Part shown: piece by piece, positions 8,668-16,939 of the stretch
Layout: each line of letters begins with the position of its first letter
Position numbering within the stretch: position 1 is the first letter of the stretch
Translations under genes and position numbers: made by a program
Source: Gillisella vitis
GTDB taxonomy: Bacteria; Pseudomonadota; Alphaproteobacteria; Rhizobiales; Rhizobiaceae
Direction of reading: 5' to 3'
NCBI RefSeq assembly: GCF_001541345.2
Contig: NZ_LMVL02000003.1
Span: forward strand, 682,001-746,000
DNA: 64,000 nt
The notes under the pieces: model-generated
What the model was told of the DNA's origin: nothing
The model's input: only the letters and a program-made list of their open reading frames with translations
The model's database searches: none

Positions 8668-9246
8668 TTACTTCTTGCCGAGGGTGACCTTGATCATCCG
8701 GTCGGGGTCGCTGACCTCGCCATTGCCACCCTGGCCGCGCTTGATCTTATCGACAAATTCCATGCCGGACACAACCTTGCCAACCACGGTATATTGGCCG
8801 TTCAGGAAGCTGCCGTCACCGAACATGATGAAAAATTGCGAATTGGCAGAGTTAGGGTCCTGGGAACGCGCCATACCAACCGTGCCACGCACGAAAGGCG
8901 TCTTGGAAAATTCCGCCGGAATATTCGGCAGCTTGGAAGCGCCGGTGCCAGCACGGCTCTTGTCAAAGCCGGATTTCATATTGCCATATTGCACGTCGCC
9001 AGTCTGGGCCATGAAGCCCTCAATGACGCGGTGAAAAGCGACATTGTCGTATAGACCCTGGCCTACCAGCGTCTTGATCTGCGCGACATGCTTGGGCGCG
9101 ACCTCCGGCATCAGCTGTACGACAACAGGGCCGTCCTTCAGCTGGATGGTCATGATGTTATCGCCAGCCCCGGCCTGGGCCATGGCGTTGGTGCCAAGGG
9201 TGGAAAGCGCGAGCAGGCCCGCGAAAGCAAGAGACATGAGTTTCAT
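8668..9246 (-). CDS. ppiA: Cyclophilin-type peptidyl-prolyl cis-trans isomerase, exported
   Basis: A 192-aa cyclophilin with a Sec signal peptide (MKLMSLAFAGLLALSTLGTNAMAQA, likely cut after residue 23-25), so it is a periplasmic folding helper. The catalytic core is seen in VAFHRVIEGFMAQTGD and VGMARSQDPNSANSQFFI. It ends KVTLGKK. GGAG precedes the ATG. It lies 27 bases downstream of coaD and upstream of the cytoplasmic paralogue, with which it shares most core residues; the pair probably arose by tandem duplication. Confidence 0.93.
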   Translation of the reverse strand: MKLMSLAFAGLLALSTLGTNAMAQAGAGDNIMTIQLKDGPVVVQLMPEVAPKHVAQIKTLVGQGLYDNVAFHRVIEGFMAQTGDVQYGNMKSGFDKSRAGTGASKLPNIPAEFSKTPFVRGTVGMARSQDPNSANSQFFIMFGDGSFLNGQYTVVGKVVSGMEFVDKIKRGQGGNGEVSDPDRMIKVTLGKK

Positions 9247-9273
9247 GAAGGCTCCGTAATTTCTCGGATCGGC

Positions 9274-9768
9274 TCAAGTCTTGAGCCGGGATTTCAATGC
9301 CCGCGACACCGGCGGGGGGACAAAGGCGCTGACATCACCGCCCATGGTGGCGATTTGCCGGACCAATGTGGCCGTTATGGGCCGCGAAGCCGTGCCTGCT
9401 GGCAGGAAAACGGTTTGCAGATCTGGTGCCATCTGCCGGTTCATGCCCGCAAGCTGCATTTCATAGTCAAGGTCCGACCCATCGCGCAGGCCGCGAACCA
9501 GCAAGGCCGCGCCATGATGTCGGGCGGCATCAACGGCCAGACCATCGAAGGCAATAACCGAAACATCCCCTGCCCGCTCAGGCACGGCCTCACTAAGGCT
9601 GGTCGCAATCAGTGCTGCGCGCTCCTCAAAGCTGAACATCGGCACTTTACCCGGATGAATGCCGATTCCGACGACAACCTTGGGAACGACATTCAGCGCC
9701 TGAACCAAGACATCCAGGTGGCCATTGGTCATCGGGTCGAAAGAGCCCGGATAAAAGGCAATTGTCAT
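9274..9768 (-). CDS. coaD: Phosphopantetheine adenylyltransferase
   Basis: A 164-aa CoaD, which transfers AMP from ATP to 4'-phosphopantetheine, the penultimate step of coenzyme A synthesis. The nucleotidyltransferase T-x-G-H motif is seen in [17 protein letters not shown] at the N-terminus, followed by [20 protein letters not shown] near residue 92. The length is typical. It is the first gene of the visible coaD-ppi-ppi-queA-tgt minus-strand run. Confidence 0.96.
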   Translation of the reverse strand: MTIAFYPGSFDPMTNGHLDVLVQALNVVPKVVVGIGIHPGKVPMFSFEERAALIATSLSEAVPERAGDVSVIAFDGLAVDAARHHGAALLVRGLRDGSDLDYEMQLAGMNRQMAPDLQTVFLPAGTASRPITATLVRQIATMGGDVSAFVPPPVSRALKSRLKT

Positions 9769-9894
9769 CGGTCCGCCCTCATCTTTTTACGCCCGCCTTT
9801 TGTCACGGACAGGCTGGAACCGCAAGCGCCTACGGCCCCGGTTTTCATGTCCATTCCGTTCATATTTGTGGCCAGACCATCCCCTGCCTGCCCC

Positions 9895-10117
9895 ATGAAT
9901 GCCTGATGAACGGCACATTCAGGCCCGCTTCAAGGCTGGGCGTTTATACAAGGATCATGTTCAACGACAAGGCCATGAGAGCAAACAATGCTTGCAGTTG
10001 TTTTGAGTATCGCAATTGTCAGCGCATTTGTTCTTGAAGCATTGGTTGCCTGGTTTGATGAACATGAAGACGATTGCTTCGCATTTCTGGCCTCGCAGAT
10101 GAACGCCAGATGAACGG
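9895..10117 (+). repeat. Pair of imperfect direct repeats flanking a small ORF
   Basis: The pattern ATGAAYGCCWGATGAACGG occurs at 9895-9913 and again at 10099-10117, with two differences. Both copies are followed within about 30 bases by a similar TT[C/A]AGG..(C)GCTTCA stretch. The second copy overlaps the end of the small ORF at 9988-10113. Function is unknown; they could be regulator sites or a duplicated unit. Confidence 0.5.
9988..10113 (+). CDS. Putative small membrane protein (41 aa)
   Basis: A short ORF beginning MLAVVLSIAIVSAFVLEALV and ending with an acidic, Cys-containing tail and QMNAR. Residues 2-22 form a plausible transmembrane helix; the tail (WFDEHEDD) is strongly acidic. The ribosome site is weak (GAGAG about 5 bases before the ATG). 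I do not recognise it. It is the first of three short ORFs in 9.9-10.6 kb, all on the plus strand and all with one hydrophobic segment, in a region without longer genes. Confidence 0.4.
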   Translation: MLAVVLSIAIVSAFVLEALVAWFDEHEDDCFAFLASQMNAR

Positions 10118-10235
10118 AGTGTTAAGGGCAGCTTCAGCACGGCTTTTGTAAAAAGCGTGCACTGCTCACAGGAACAAGACGCGGTTGCAGCCATTGTTGC
10201 TGCAACTGACCCCGTCAAAACGAAGGACGAAACCC

Positions 10236-10388
10236 ATGCTTGATAAAGTGACGATGATTAATCTGGTCTGGACTGCCATGATCGGCGCTATGCTGGCAAC
10301 GAGCATTGGTTTTCACATGAACGAAGACCGCGCCCCTTCCAATTTCCGTACGTCAATCTCTCAGCCTTACCACAGCGCCAGCCGCTGA
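10236..10388 (+). CDS. Putative small membrane protein (50 aa)
   Basis: A 50-codon ORF starting MLDKVTMINLVWTAMIGAML. Residues 8-25 look like a membrane helix; the rest is polar and ends SQPYHSASR. An AAGGA Shine-Dalgarno sequence lies 7 bases before the ATG. It is not recognised as a known family. It shares orientation and the one-helix pattern with the ORFs at 9988 and 10456. Confidence 0.5.
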   Translation: MLDKVTMINLVWTAMIGAMLATSIGFHMNEDRAPSNFRTSISQPYHSASR

Positions 10389-10455
10389 TTGGAACCTTGG
10401 TGCAGGATAACCGTTGAGGCTTGACAAGTGATGATCAGACACAAAGGAAAACAAG

Positions 10456-10575
10456 ATGTTCTTGCTTCTCTGCGTGCTCTCGGCTTCTATAAGTGCGATG
10501 TTTGTCTACTCTGTCGTTTCGACGATCTCTGCGCTACGTCGTGAGCAAGATGATTTACGATCCCTGTTGAAATAA
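10456..10575 (+). CDS. Putative small membrane protein (39 aa)
   Basis: A 39-codon ORF beginning MFLLLCVLSASISAMFVYSV, with a hydrophobic helix over residues 2-27 and a short charged C-terminal tail (RREQDDLRSLLK). AAAGGAAA lies about 6 bases before the ATG. A strong intrinsic terminator follows 24 bases after its stop, which supports transcription of this strand. No family is recognised. Confidence 0.5.
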   Translation: MFLLLCVLSASISAMFVYSVVSTISALRREQDDLRSLLK

Positions 10576-10598
10576 TTTCATTCTACCCGGATCTATGA

Positions 10599-10641
10599 GA
10601 AACGCCTCGCCTTTCATCTGAAAGCGAGGCGTTTCTTTTTG
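10599..10641 (+). terminator. Rho-independent terminator after the small-ORF cluster
   Basis: GAAACGCCTCGC at 10599-10610 pairs perfectly with GCGAGGCGTTTC at 10624-10635, and a TTTTT run follows on the plus strand. It closes the plus-strand unit that holds the small membrane ORFs. On the other strand it lacks a T-run but may still slow read-through from the suf operon. Confidence 0.85.
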
Positions 10642-10673
10642 TGACATTATTTTATGGCAGAAATAGGCTCTGA

Positions 10674-11060
10674 TCAGACGTGGACTGCTTGTCGCTGTTT
10701 TGCCAGTTCGGCGAGGTCCGCTGCCTTCAACTCCACCGACTCGCCACAGCCGCAAGCCGAGGTCTGGTTCGGATTGCGGAACGTGAAGCCGGAGCGCAAG
10801 GTTGTCGTTTCGAAATCGATTTCCGTACCCAGCAGATAAAGCACAGCGGCTGGCTCCAGCCAGACGGATGCGCCGTCGCGGGCAATCAAGTCATCCCTCG
10901 GGTTCGGCTCTGTCACCAGGTCGATGGTATATTCCATCCCCGCACAGCCGCCCTTCTTGATACCGACGCGAATGCCCTTGGCATCGGGACCGGAATTTTC
11001 GACAATTTCCTTGACGCGGGCTGCTGCCGCATCGGTCATGGTCATCACCGCAAAGCCCAT
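10674..11060 (-). CDS. sufA: A-type Fe-S carrier protein (SufA/IscA/HesB family)
   Basis: A 128-aa A-type Fe-S cluster carrier that takes clusters from the SufBCD scaffold to target proteins. The three ligand cysteines are visible in KKGGCAGMEY (about residue 44) and ACGCGESVEL near the C-terminus. The open frame runs 10 codons further upstream, but the ATG at 11060 has AAGGAGA 7 bases before it and gives the normal length. It is the last gene of the suf run, about 140 bases after sufT, with a stem-loop in between. Confidence 0.92.
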   Translation of the reverse strand: MGFAVMTMTDAAAARVKEIVENSGPDAKGIRVGIKKGGCAGMEYTIDLVTEPNPRDDLIARDGASVWLEPAAVLYLLGTEIDFETTTLRSGFTFRNPNQTSACGCGESVELKAADLAELAKQRQAVHV

Positions 11061-11168
11061 GGGCTTTCTCCTTTTCACAGCTGGGTTCAAGGCCCGGTGT
11101 TTTTTAAAAGTGGGTTCGGTTTCTTAACTGGAATAGCGCCAGACAAAACCGGTATTTACAATGTAATA

Positions 11169-11194
11169 GGCGGCTCGCCTTTCAGCAAGCCGCC
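11169..11194 (-). other. Stem-loop between sufT and sufA
   Basis: GGCGGCTTGC and GCGAGCCGCC (minus strand) form a 10-bp stem with one G-U pair and a 6-nt loop, just after the sufT stop. No T-run follows. It may be a partial terminator or an mRNA-stabilising hairpin that sets the level of sufA apart from the rest of the operon. Confidence 0.6.
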
Positions 11195-11199
11195 CTCAC

Positions 11200-11595
11200 T
11201 CAATACCAGCCGATGGAGACCTGTGCCTCTTCCGACATCCGGTCCGGTGTCCATGGCGGATCGAAGGTCATTTCCACCTGCACGCCGGAAACGCCTTCCA
11301 CGGAGCCGACTGCGTTTTCCACCCAGCCTGGCATTTCTCCAGCCACCGGGCAGCCGGGCGCCGTCAGTGTCATCATGATCTTCACCATGCGGTCGTCTTC
11401 GATATCGACCTTGTAGATCAGGCCAAGTTCGAAAATATCCGCCGGAATTTCCGGGTCATAGACGGTTTTCAGGGCCGAGATGATATCATCCGACAAGCGG
11501 GCGACTTCCTCCGGCGGGATGCTGGTATGAACAATACCTTCTCGTGCATCCGGCTTTTCGTCACTTTTACTGGCATTCATGTCGCTGGCGCTCAT
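11200..11595 (-). CDS. sufT: DUF59/MIP18-family Fe-S assembly protein
   Basis: A 131-aa protein of the MIP18 (DUF59) family, called SufT (sufX in some rhizobial work), an accessory factor in maturing Fe-S proteins. Family residues seen are ALKTVYDPEIPADIFELGLIY near 40 and MTLTAPGCPVAGEMPGWVE near 76, with the conserved Cys. The first ~30 residues are polar and likely flexible. It starts 11 bases after the sufS1 stop, within the suf operon. Confidence 0.9.
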   Translation of the reverse strand: MSASDMNASKSDEKPDAREGIVHTSIPPEEVARLSDDIISALKTVYDPEIPADIFELGLIYKVDIEDDRMVKIMMTLTAPGCPVAGEMPGWVENAVGSVEGVSGVQVEMTFDPPWTPDRMSEEAQVSIGWY

Positions 11596-11606
11596 GGTTT
11601 CAATCC

Positions 11607-12854
11607 TCAGCCGAAGAAGGTCTTGGCATAGTCAAGCGCTTCCACCAGCGCATCGATTTCTTCACGGGTATTATATAGGCCAAAAGAGGCCCGGCAGGTA
11701 GAGGTCACACCGAAACGAGACAGCAATGGCTGGGCGCAGTGCGTGCCAGCCCGAACCGCCACACCGCGCCGGTCGATCAGCATCGACACGTCATGGGCGT
11801 GGATGCCCTTGAGCTCGAACGAGAAGATCGCACCCTTGCCCGGTGCATTGCCGAAAATCCTGAGCGAATTGATCGCCGTTAGCCGCTCGTGGGCATAGGA
11901 CGTCAAATCGGCTTCATGTGCGGCAATCGCCTCGCGGCCAAGACCCTCGATATAATCCAGTGCGTGGCCAAGCCCGATGGCCTGAACAATCGGCGGGGTC
12001 CCCGCCTCGAACCGATGCGGCGGATCATTGTACGTCACAAAATCCTCAGTGACATCGACAATCATCTCACCGCCGCCCATAAAGGGCTGCATGGCGCGCA
12101 ACCGGTCCATCTTGCCATAGAGCACGCCGATGCCGGACGGGCCGTAAAGCTTATGGCCGGTCATCACATACCAGTCGCAGTCGATGTCTTGCACATCCAC
12201 CGGCATATGCACCGCCGCCTGGCTGCCATCGACCAGCACCGGAATGCCACGTTCCCTGGCGATCCGGCAGATTTCCTTGACGGGCACCACGGTTCCAAGC
12301 GCATTGGACATATGGGTGACGGCAATCAGCTTGGTACGGTCGGTCAGCCGCTTTTCGAATTCCTCGATGTGGAACGCACCATCGTCATCCACTGGCACCC
12401 AGACCAGCTTGGCACCCTTGCGTTCCCTCAGGAAATGCCAGGGCACGATGTTGGAGTGATGCTCCATGATGGTCAGGACGATTTCATCGCCCTCGCCGAT
12501 CTCTTTCATGCCATGGCCATAGGCCACCGTATTGATGGCCTCGGTGGAGGATTTGGTGAACACCACCTCGTCCACCGATCCGGCATTCAGAAAGTGCCGC
12601 ACCTTTTCACGCGCCGCCTCATAAGCATCGGTCGCTGCATTGGAGAGAAAATGCAGGCCGCGATGCACATTGGCATATTCGTTGGAATAGGCATGGCTGA
12701 TGGCGTCAATCACCGCCTGGGGCTTTTGCGCCGACGCACCGTTGTCCAGGTAGACCAGCGGTTTATCGCCATGCACCAGCCGCGACAGGATCGGGAAATC
12801 CTGTCGTACCTTGGCAACGTCATAGCGGCTTGACGGCTTCATCTGATCAGCCAT
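11607..12854 (-). CDS. sufS: Cysteine desulfurase, SufS type
   Basis: A 415-aa group II cysteine desulfurase, a PLP enzyme that takes sulfur from cysteine for cluster assembly. The PLP lysine is K235 in MTGHKLYGPSGIGVLYG, and the persulfide cysteine is C373 in RAGTHCAQPLLSRFG, the RxGxHCA pattern of the SufS class. GGAG precedes the ATG. It overlaps the 3' end of sufD by 8 bases, so the two are coupled. A second, NifS/IscS-type desulfurase opens the same operon, and no SufE gene is in the run. Confidence 0.95.
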   Translation of the reverse strand: MADQMKPSSRYDVAKVRQDFPILSRLVHGDKPLVYLDNGASAQKPQAVIDAISHAYSNEYANVHRGLHFLSNAATDAYEAAREKVRHFLNAGSVDEVVFTKSSTEAINTVAYGHGMKEIGEGDEIVLTIMEHHSNIVPWHFLRERKGAKLVWVPVDDDGAFHIEEFEKRLTDRTKLIAVTHMSNALGTVVPVKEICRIARERGIPVLVDGSQAAVHMPVDVQDIDCDWYVMTGHKLYGPSGIGVLYGKMDRLRAMQPFMGGGEMIVDVTEDFVTYNDPPHRFEAGTPPIVQAIGLGHALDYIEGLGREAIAAHEADLTSYAHERLTAINSLRIFGNAPGKGAIFSFELKGIHAHDVSMLIDRRGVAVRAGTHCAQPLLSRFGVTSTCRASFGLYNTREEIDALVEALDYAKTFFG

Positions 12855-14121
12855 GGGTCTCCAGCCAGTCGGCGATGACCCCTTCCAGGGCCTCTACCAG
12901 TTCTTCATCTTCGAGCTCTTCCACCAATTCGGCGACGAAAGCCTTGATCAGCAGCCCACGCGCCACTTTCTGCGGGATGCCGCGCGCCATCAGGTAATAG
13001 AGGTGGTTATGGTCGATATCGGCAACCGTTGCACCATGGGCGCATTGCACGTCATCGGCAAAGATTTCCAGCTCTGGCTTGACCGAATATTCGGCGTCGT
13101 CAGACATCAACAGCGTGTTGCAGGCCATGCGCGCATCAGTCTTCTGGGCATCGGGAGCAACCCGGATCTGGCCCTGGAACACGCCGCGTGCCCGATCAAA
13201 CACCACATTACGGATCACTTCCGTCGAGGTTGTGTTCGGCACGTCATGACCAAGCGTCATGGTCACGTCCGTATGGCTTTCGCCACCCAGAAGGTTGACA
13301 GCGCGCAGGGTGAAATCGGAACCTTCGCCTGCGGTTCTGACATGGATTTCCTGGCGCACCAGCTTGCCGCCAGCGTTGATCACGAACAGCTTCAGCTTGG
13401 CATCGGTCCCCAGCACGACTTTGATCTGGGCCAGATGGGTATCGGCAAGACCCTGGGTCTGCACGATGATCCACGTTACCTCGGCACCCTCGCCCAAGTC
13501 CAGGTCACTGACGCTGGAGATCAGGCCAGCGGTTTCGCCGGAATTGCGGTGGCGCTCGATCACTGTTGCCTTTGAGCCAGAGCCGAAGCTCGCCACAAAC
13601 CGCGCATGGCTCTGACCGCCACCCTGATGGGCCTGCAACTCGATCAGCCTGTCAACCTCGACATTGTCCTCGACGTTCAGCCGATAGCCATCGCGCACGA
13701 AACTGCCATTGATCCGGCCAATCGCATCGTCCTTGGAGAAGGCAACCAGATCGGTCGCCGCCGTTCCATCCAGCAGGCTTTCACTATAGGCACGCACGGT
13801 CACACCGTCGGGTGCAGAGACGTCACGGCTCAAGCCCTGGCGCAGTTCGAAGATACGAGCCGCCTCCACCAGCGGCGCCACAGCCTTGGAAGGCGTTAGC
13901 GTTGCAGCGTCGGGAATGGCACGCAGCAGGGTTTTCAGATCCGTATAATGCCAGGCTTCAACGCGACGGGTTGGCAGGCCAGCCCGCTTCAGGTCATCAA
14001 ACAGGATATCCCGCGCGCCCAGCACGGCCCCATCGCCCGGTAAATCGCCGAGTTGGGCCGTATAGGCTTCGACCAGCGCAGCCTCGGCCGCTGTCGACCG
14101 ATTGGCAGCTTGAATGTTCAT
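12847..14121 (-). CDS. sufD: Fe-S cluster assembly protein SufD
   Basis: A 424-aa SufD, partner of SufB in the SufBC2D scaffold. The C-terminal beta-helix domain shows VQCAHGATVADIDHNHLYYLMARGI near residue 365, typical of SufB/SufD. The open frame begins 8 codons earlier, but the ATG at 14121 has GAGGGAG at the right distance and starts MNIQAANRS. It lies 24 bases after sufC and overlaps sufS by 8 bases. Confidence 0.95.
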   Translation of the reverse strand: MNIQAANRSTAAEAALVEAYTAQLGDLPGDGAVLGARDILFDDLKRAGLPTRRVEAWHYTDLKTLLRAIPDAATLTPSKAVAPLVEAARIFELRQGLSRDVSAPDGVTVRAYSESLLDGTAATDLVAFSKDDAIGRINGSFVRDGYRLNVEDNVEVDRLIELQAHQGGGQSHARFVASFGSGSKATVIERHRNSGETAGLISSVSDLDLGEGAEVTWIIVQTQGLADTHLAQIKVVLGTDAKLKLFVINAGGKLVRQEIHVRTAGEGSDFTLRAVNLLGGESHTDVTMTLGHDVPNTTSTEVIRNVVFDRARGVFQGQIRVAPDAQKTDARMACNTLLMSDDAEYSVKPELEIFADDVQCAHGATVADIDHNHLYYLMARGIPQKVARGLLIKAFVAELVEELEDEELVEALEGVIADWLETHG

Positions 14122-14145
14122 TACGACACTCCCTCTCCCGACCAA

Positions 14146-14901
14146 TCAGGCCGCTTCGCCGATGATGTCAGCATAGCCATTGGCTTCCAGATCCAGCGCC
14201 AGGCTCTTATCGCCGGTCTTGATGATCTGGCCCTTGTAGAGAACATGGACCGTATCCGGAACGATGTAATCCAGCAGGCGCTGATAATGGGTGATGACGA
14301 TGGTGGCGCGATCCGGCGACTTCAATGCATTGACGCCATCGGCAACGATCTTCAGCGCATCGATATCGAGGCCAGAGTCGGTTTCATCGAGAATGCAAAG
14401 CTGCGGGGCCAGAAGCGCCATCTGCAGGATTTCCGCGCGCTTCTTCTCGCCACCGGAAAAGCCGACATTCAGCGGACGCTTCAGCATGTCAGGGTTGATC
14501 TTAAGTTCGGCAGCGGCTTCCTTGACCCGGCGTATGAAATCCGGCGTCGTGAGTTCCGCTTCGCCGCGCGCCTTGCGCTGCTCGTTCATTGCCACTTTCA
14601 GAAACTGCATGGTGGCAACGCCCGGAATTTCGACCGGGTATTGGAAGGCCAGGAAAATCCCCTTGGCAGCCCGTTCCGCCGGGTCAAGCTCCAGAATGCT
14701 CTCGCCGTTATAAAGGATCTCGCCCTCGGTGACTTCATAGTCAGAGCGGCCCGACAGAATGTAGGACAGCGTCGATTTGCCAGAGCCGTTTGGCCCCATA
14801 ATCGCCGCCACTTCGCCAGCCTTGACGGTCAGGTTGAGACCACGAATGATCTCCGTGCCGTCTTCCGCGATCCGGGCGTGAAGGTTTCTGATTTCAAGCA
14901 T
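14146..14901 (-). CDS. sufC: Fe-S cluster assembly ATPase SufC
   Basis: A 251-aa ABC-type ATPase of the SufBC2D complex, soluble in the cytoplasm. The Walker A motif GPNGSGKST is at residues 36-44, the signature region is NVGFSGGEKKRAEILQM near 146-162, and Walker B is LCILDETDSGLD near 170. ATP hydrolysis is thought to drive shape changes of the scaffold. It follows the small 'crystallin J1'-type gene by about 75 bases and is followed by sufD. Confidence 0.96.
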   Translation of the reverse strand: MLEIRNLHARIAEDGTEIIRGLNLTVKAGEVAAIMGPNGSGKSTLSYILSGRSDYEVTEGEILYNGESILELDPAERAAKGIFLAFQYPVEIPGVATMQFLKVAMNEQRKARGEAELTTPDFIRRVKEAAAELKINPDMLKRPLNVGFSGGEKKRAEILQMALLAPQLCILDETDSGLDIDALKIVADGVNALKSPDRATIVITHYQRLLDYIVPDTVHVLYKGQIIKTGDKSLALDLEANGYADIIGEAA

Positions 14902-14975
14902 TTTTCAATTCCCTCATATGGCGGGTTTCAAGGACCCGCATATTCAACCATACGTCGGCAAAGCATTTCCTGCTC

Positions 14976-15326
14976 TCAAGGCGCGAAGCTCTGCGTCACG
15001 ACAATATTTCCGACGATATGCCGGTTAAATTCTTCCAGTTCTTCGGCAGGAACCCATAGTTCCTCATGTTCTCGACCACCAACGACCCGCTTTTCGAATT
15101 TCGATACATAGGTGGAGTCGACTTCAAATTTCGTGACAAAGCCACGCCGGGAGCCAACATTGGTGTTCCAATCCCGCGCAATCTGCGCGGCATAATCCTC
15201 ATTCGTCACCGGATAAAATATCGGCTGATCTGGCAGACGGGGCGGAAAAGTTTTCCAGCCACTCTCCTCAATCAGCTTCAATTCTTCCAGTCCGACCGGA
15301 CGAAAAAGTACGATCGTCCGGCTCAT
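14976..15326 (-). CDS. Small conserved protein between sufB and sufC ('ADP-ribosylation/crystallin J1' annotation)
   Basis: A 116-aa soluble protein, beginning [19 protein letters not shown]. Similar rhizobial proteins carry the name 'ADP-ribosylation/crystallin J1' in databases; the size is far below that of real ADP-ribosylglycohydrolases, so that name says little. Visible parts are GWKTFPPRLPDQPIFYPV, a charged middle and WVPAEELEEFNRHIVG near the end. There is no Cys, so no Fe-S or persulfide ligand. The ATG overlaps the sufB stop as TGATG (a GTG one codon earlier is possible), which ties its translation to SufB. A role in Fe-S assembly is inferred only from this position. Confidence 0.82.
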   Translation of the reverse strand: MSRTIVLFRPVGLEELKLIEESGWKTFPPRLPDQPIFYPVTNEDYAAQIARDWNTNVGSRRGFVTKFEVDSTYVSKFEKRVVGGREHEELWVPAEELEEFNRHIVGNIVVTQSFAP

Positions 15327-16795
15327 CACCCCACGCTGCCTTCCAGCGAAATCCCGATCAGCTTCTGCGCTTCGACCGCAAACTCCATCGGCAATTCCTG
15401 GATGACTTCGCGCACGAAACCATTGACGATCAGGGCGATGGCGGCTTCCTGGGGAATGCCGCGTTGCAGGCAGTAGAACAGCTGGTCTTCCGAGATTTTC
15501 GAGGTTGTTGCCTCATGCTCGAACTGAGCCGAGGAGTTCTTCGCCTCGATATAAGGCACGGTATGCGCGCCGCATTTGTCGCCGATCAGCAGGCTGTCGC
15601 ACTGGGTGAAGTTACGGGCATTTTCAGCCTTGCGATGCGCAGAAACCTGGCCGCGATAGGTATTGCTGGAAAAGCCGGCCGAAATCCCCTTGGAGATGAT
15701 GCGGCTCGACGTATTCTTGCCGAGATGGATCATCTTGGTGCCGCTATCGACCTGCTGATAACCGTTGGAAACGGCAATCGAGTAGAATTCGCCGCGGCTG
15801 TCATCGCCGCGCAGAATGCAGGATGGATATTTCCAGGTGATCGCCGATCCGGTCTCGACCTGCGTCCACGAAATTTTCGAGCGCGCTCCACGGCAATCGC
15901 CACGCTTGGTGACGAAATTATAGATACCGCCCTTGCCGTTCTTGTCGCCCGGATACCAGTTCTGGACGGTGGAATATTTGATTTCGGCATCGTCAAGCGC
16001 CACAAGCTCAACCACGGCAGCGTGCAGCTGATTTTCATCACGCTGCGGGGCTGTGCAGCCTTCCAGATAGGAGACGTAAGCGCCTTCTTCGGCAATGATC
16101 AGCGTGCGCTCGAACTGGCCGGTGTTTTTCTCGTTGATGCGGAAATAGGTGGACAATTCCATCGGGCAACGAACACCCTTGGGAATGAACACGAACGAAC
16201 CATCGGTAAACACAGCCGAATTCAGCGTTGCATAATAATTGTCGGTGACCGGCACGACCGTGCCGAGATATTTCTTCACCAGATCAGGATATTCGCGCAC
16301 GGCTTCTGAAATCGACATGAAGATCACGCCAGCCTTCATCAGCTCGGCCTTGAAGGTGGTGACAACGGAAACCGAGTCAAACACCGCATCGACAGCGATT
16401 TTCGAGGTCTGAACGCCTGCCAGGATTTCCTGCTCGCGCAACGGAATGCCCAGCTTTTCATAGACCTTCAAAAGCTCAGGATCGACATCGTCGATTGACG
16501 TCGGGCCAGCCGTGCTTTTCGGCGCGGCATAGTAATAGATGTCGTTGAAGTCGATCTTCGGATAGTGGACGCGCGCCCAATCGGGCTCTTCCATCGTCAG
16601 CCAGCGCTGATAAGCGTCCAGACGCCATTGCAGCATCCAGTCCGGCTCGTTCTTCTTTGCGGAAATGAAACGGACGATGTCCTCCGACAAGCCCTTCGGG
16701 GCCTTATCGACTTCGATCATGGTTTCAAAACCATACTTGTACTGATCGACGTCGATCTGGCGGACCTGATCGATCGTTTCTTGTACGGCAGCCAT
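15326..16795 (-). CDS. sufB: Fe-S cluster assembly scaffold SufB
   Basis: A 489-aa SufB, the subunit on which clusters are built in the SufBC2D complex. Typical regions are [27 protein letters not shown] near residue 195, [20 protein letters not shown] near 245 and [27 protein letters not shown] near 415. GGAG lies upstream of the ATG. It is the second gene of the operon, about 145 bases after the first cysteine desulfurase gene. Confidence 0.97.
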   Translation of the reverse strand: MAAVQETIDQVRQIDVDQYKYGFETMIEVDKAPKGLSEDIVRFISAKKNEPDWMLQWRLDAYQRWLTMEEPDWARVHYPKIDFNDIYYYAAPKSTAGPTSIDDVDPELLKVYEKLGIPLREQEILAGVQTSKIAVDAVFDSVSVVTTFKAELMKAGVIFMSISEAVREYPDLVKKYLGTVVPVTDNYYATLNSAVFTDGSFVFIPKGVRCPMELSTYFRINEKNTGQFERTLIIAEEGAYVSYLEGCTAPQRDENQLHAAVVELVALDDAEIKYSTVQNWYPGDKNGKGGIYNFVTKRGDCRGARSKISWTQVETGSAITWKYPSCILRGDDSRGEFYSIAVSNGYQQVDSGTKMIHLGKNTSSRIISKGISAGFSSNTYRGQVSAHRKAENARNFTQCDSLLIGDKCGAHTVPYIEAKNSSAQFEHEATTSKISEDQLFYCLQRGIPQEAAIALIVNGFVREVIQELPMEFAVEAQKLIGISLEGSVG

Positions 16796-16939
16796 TAGCG
16801 TTCTCCAATCTCGCCGGGTCCAAGGTCCGGCAGCTTGTCAACGTTTCAGCGGGGGATCCGCTCTCATATAGGGAATGGAGATGAGTTTTCACCCCCAAGC
16901 CTGGGTTTATTCCGCCTTTTCAGGCACTCTTTTCGCGCC

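Noticed and set aside
11889-13575. Large plus-strand open frames opposite the suf genes (and similar ones across the window)
   Set aside because: They are antisense to well-supported genes, lack ribosome sites and family motifs, and reflect high GC codon use.
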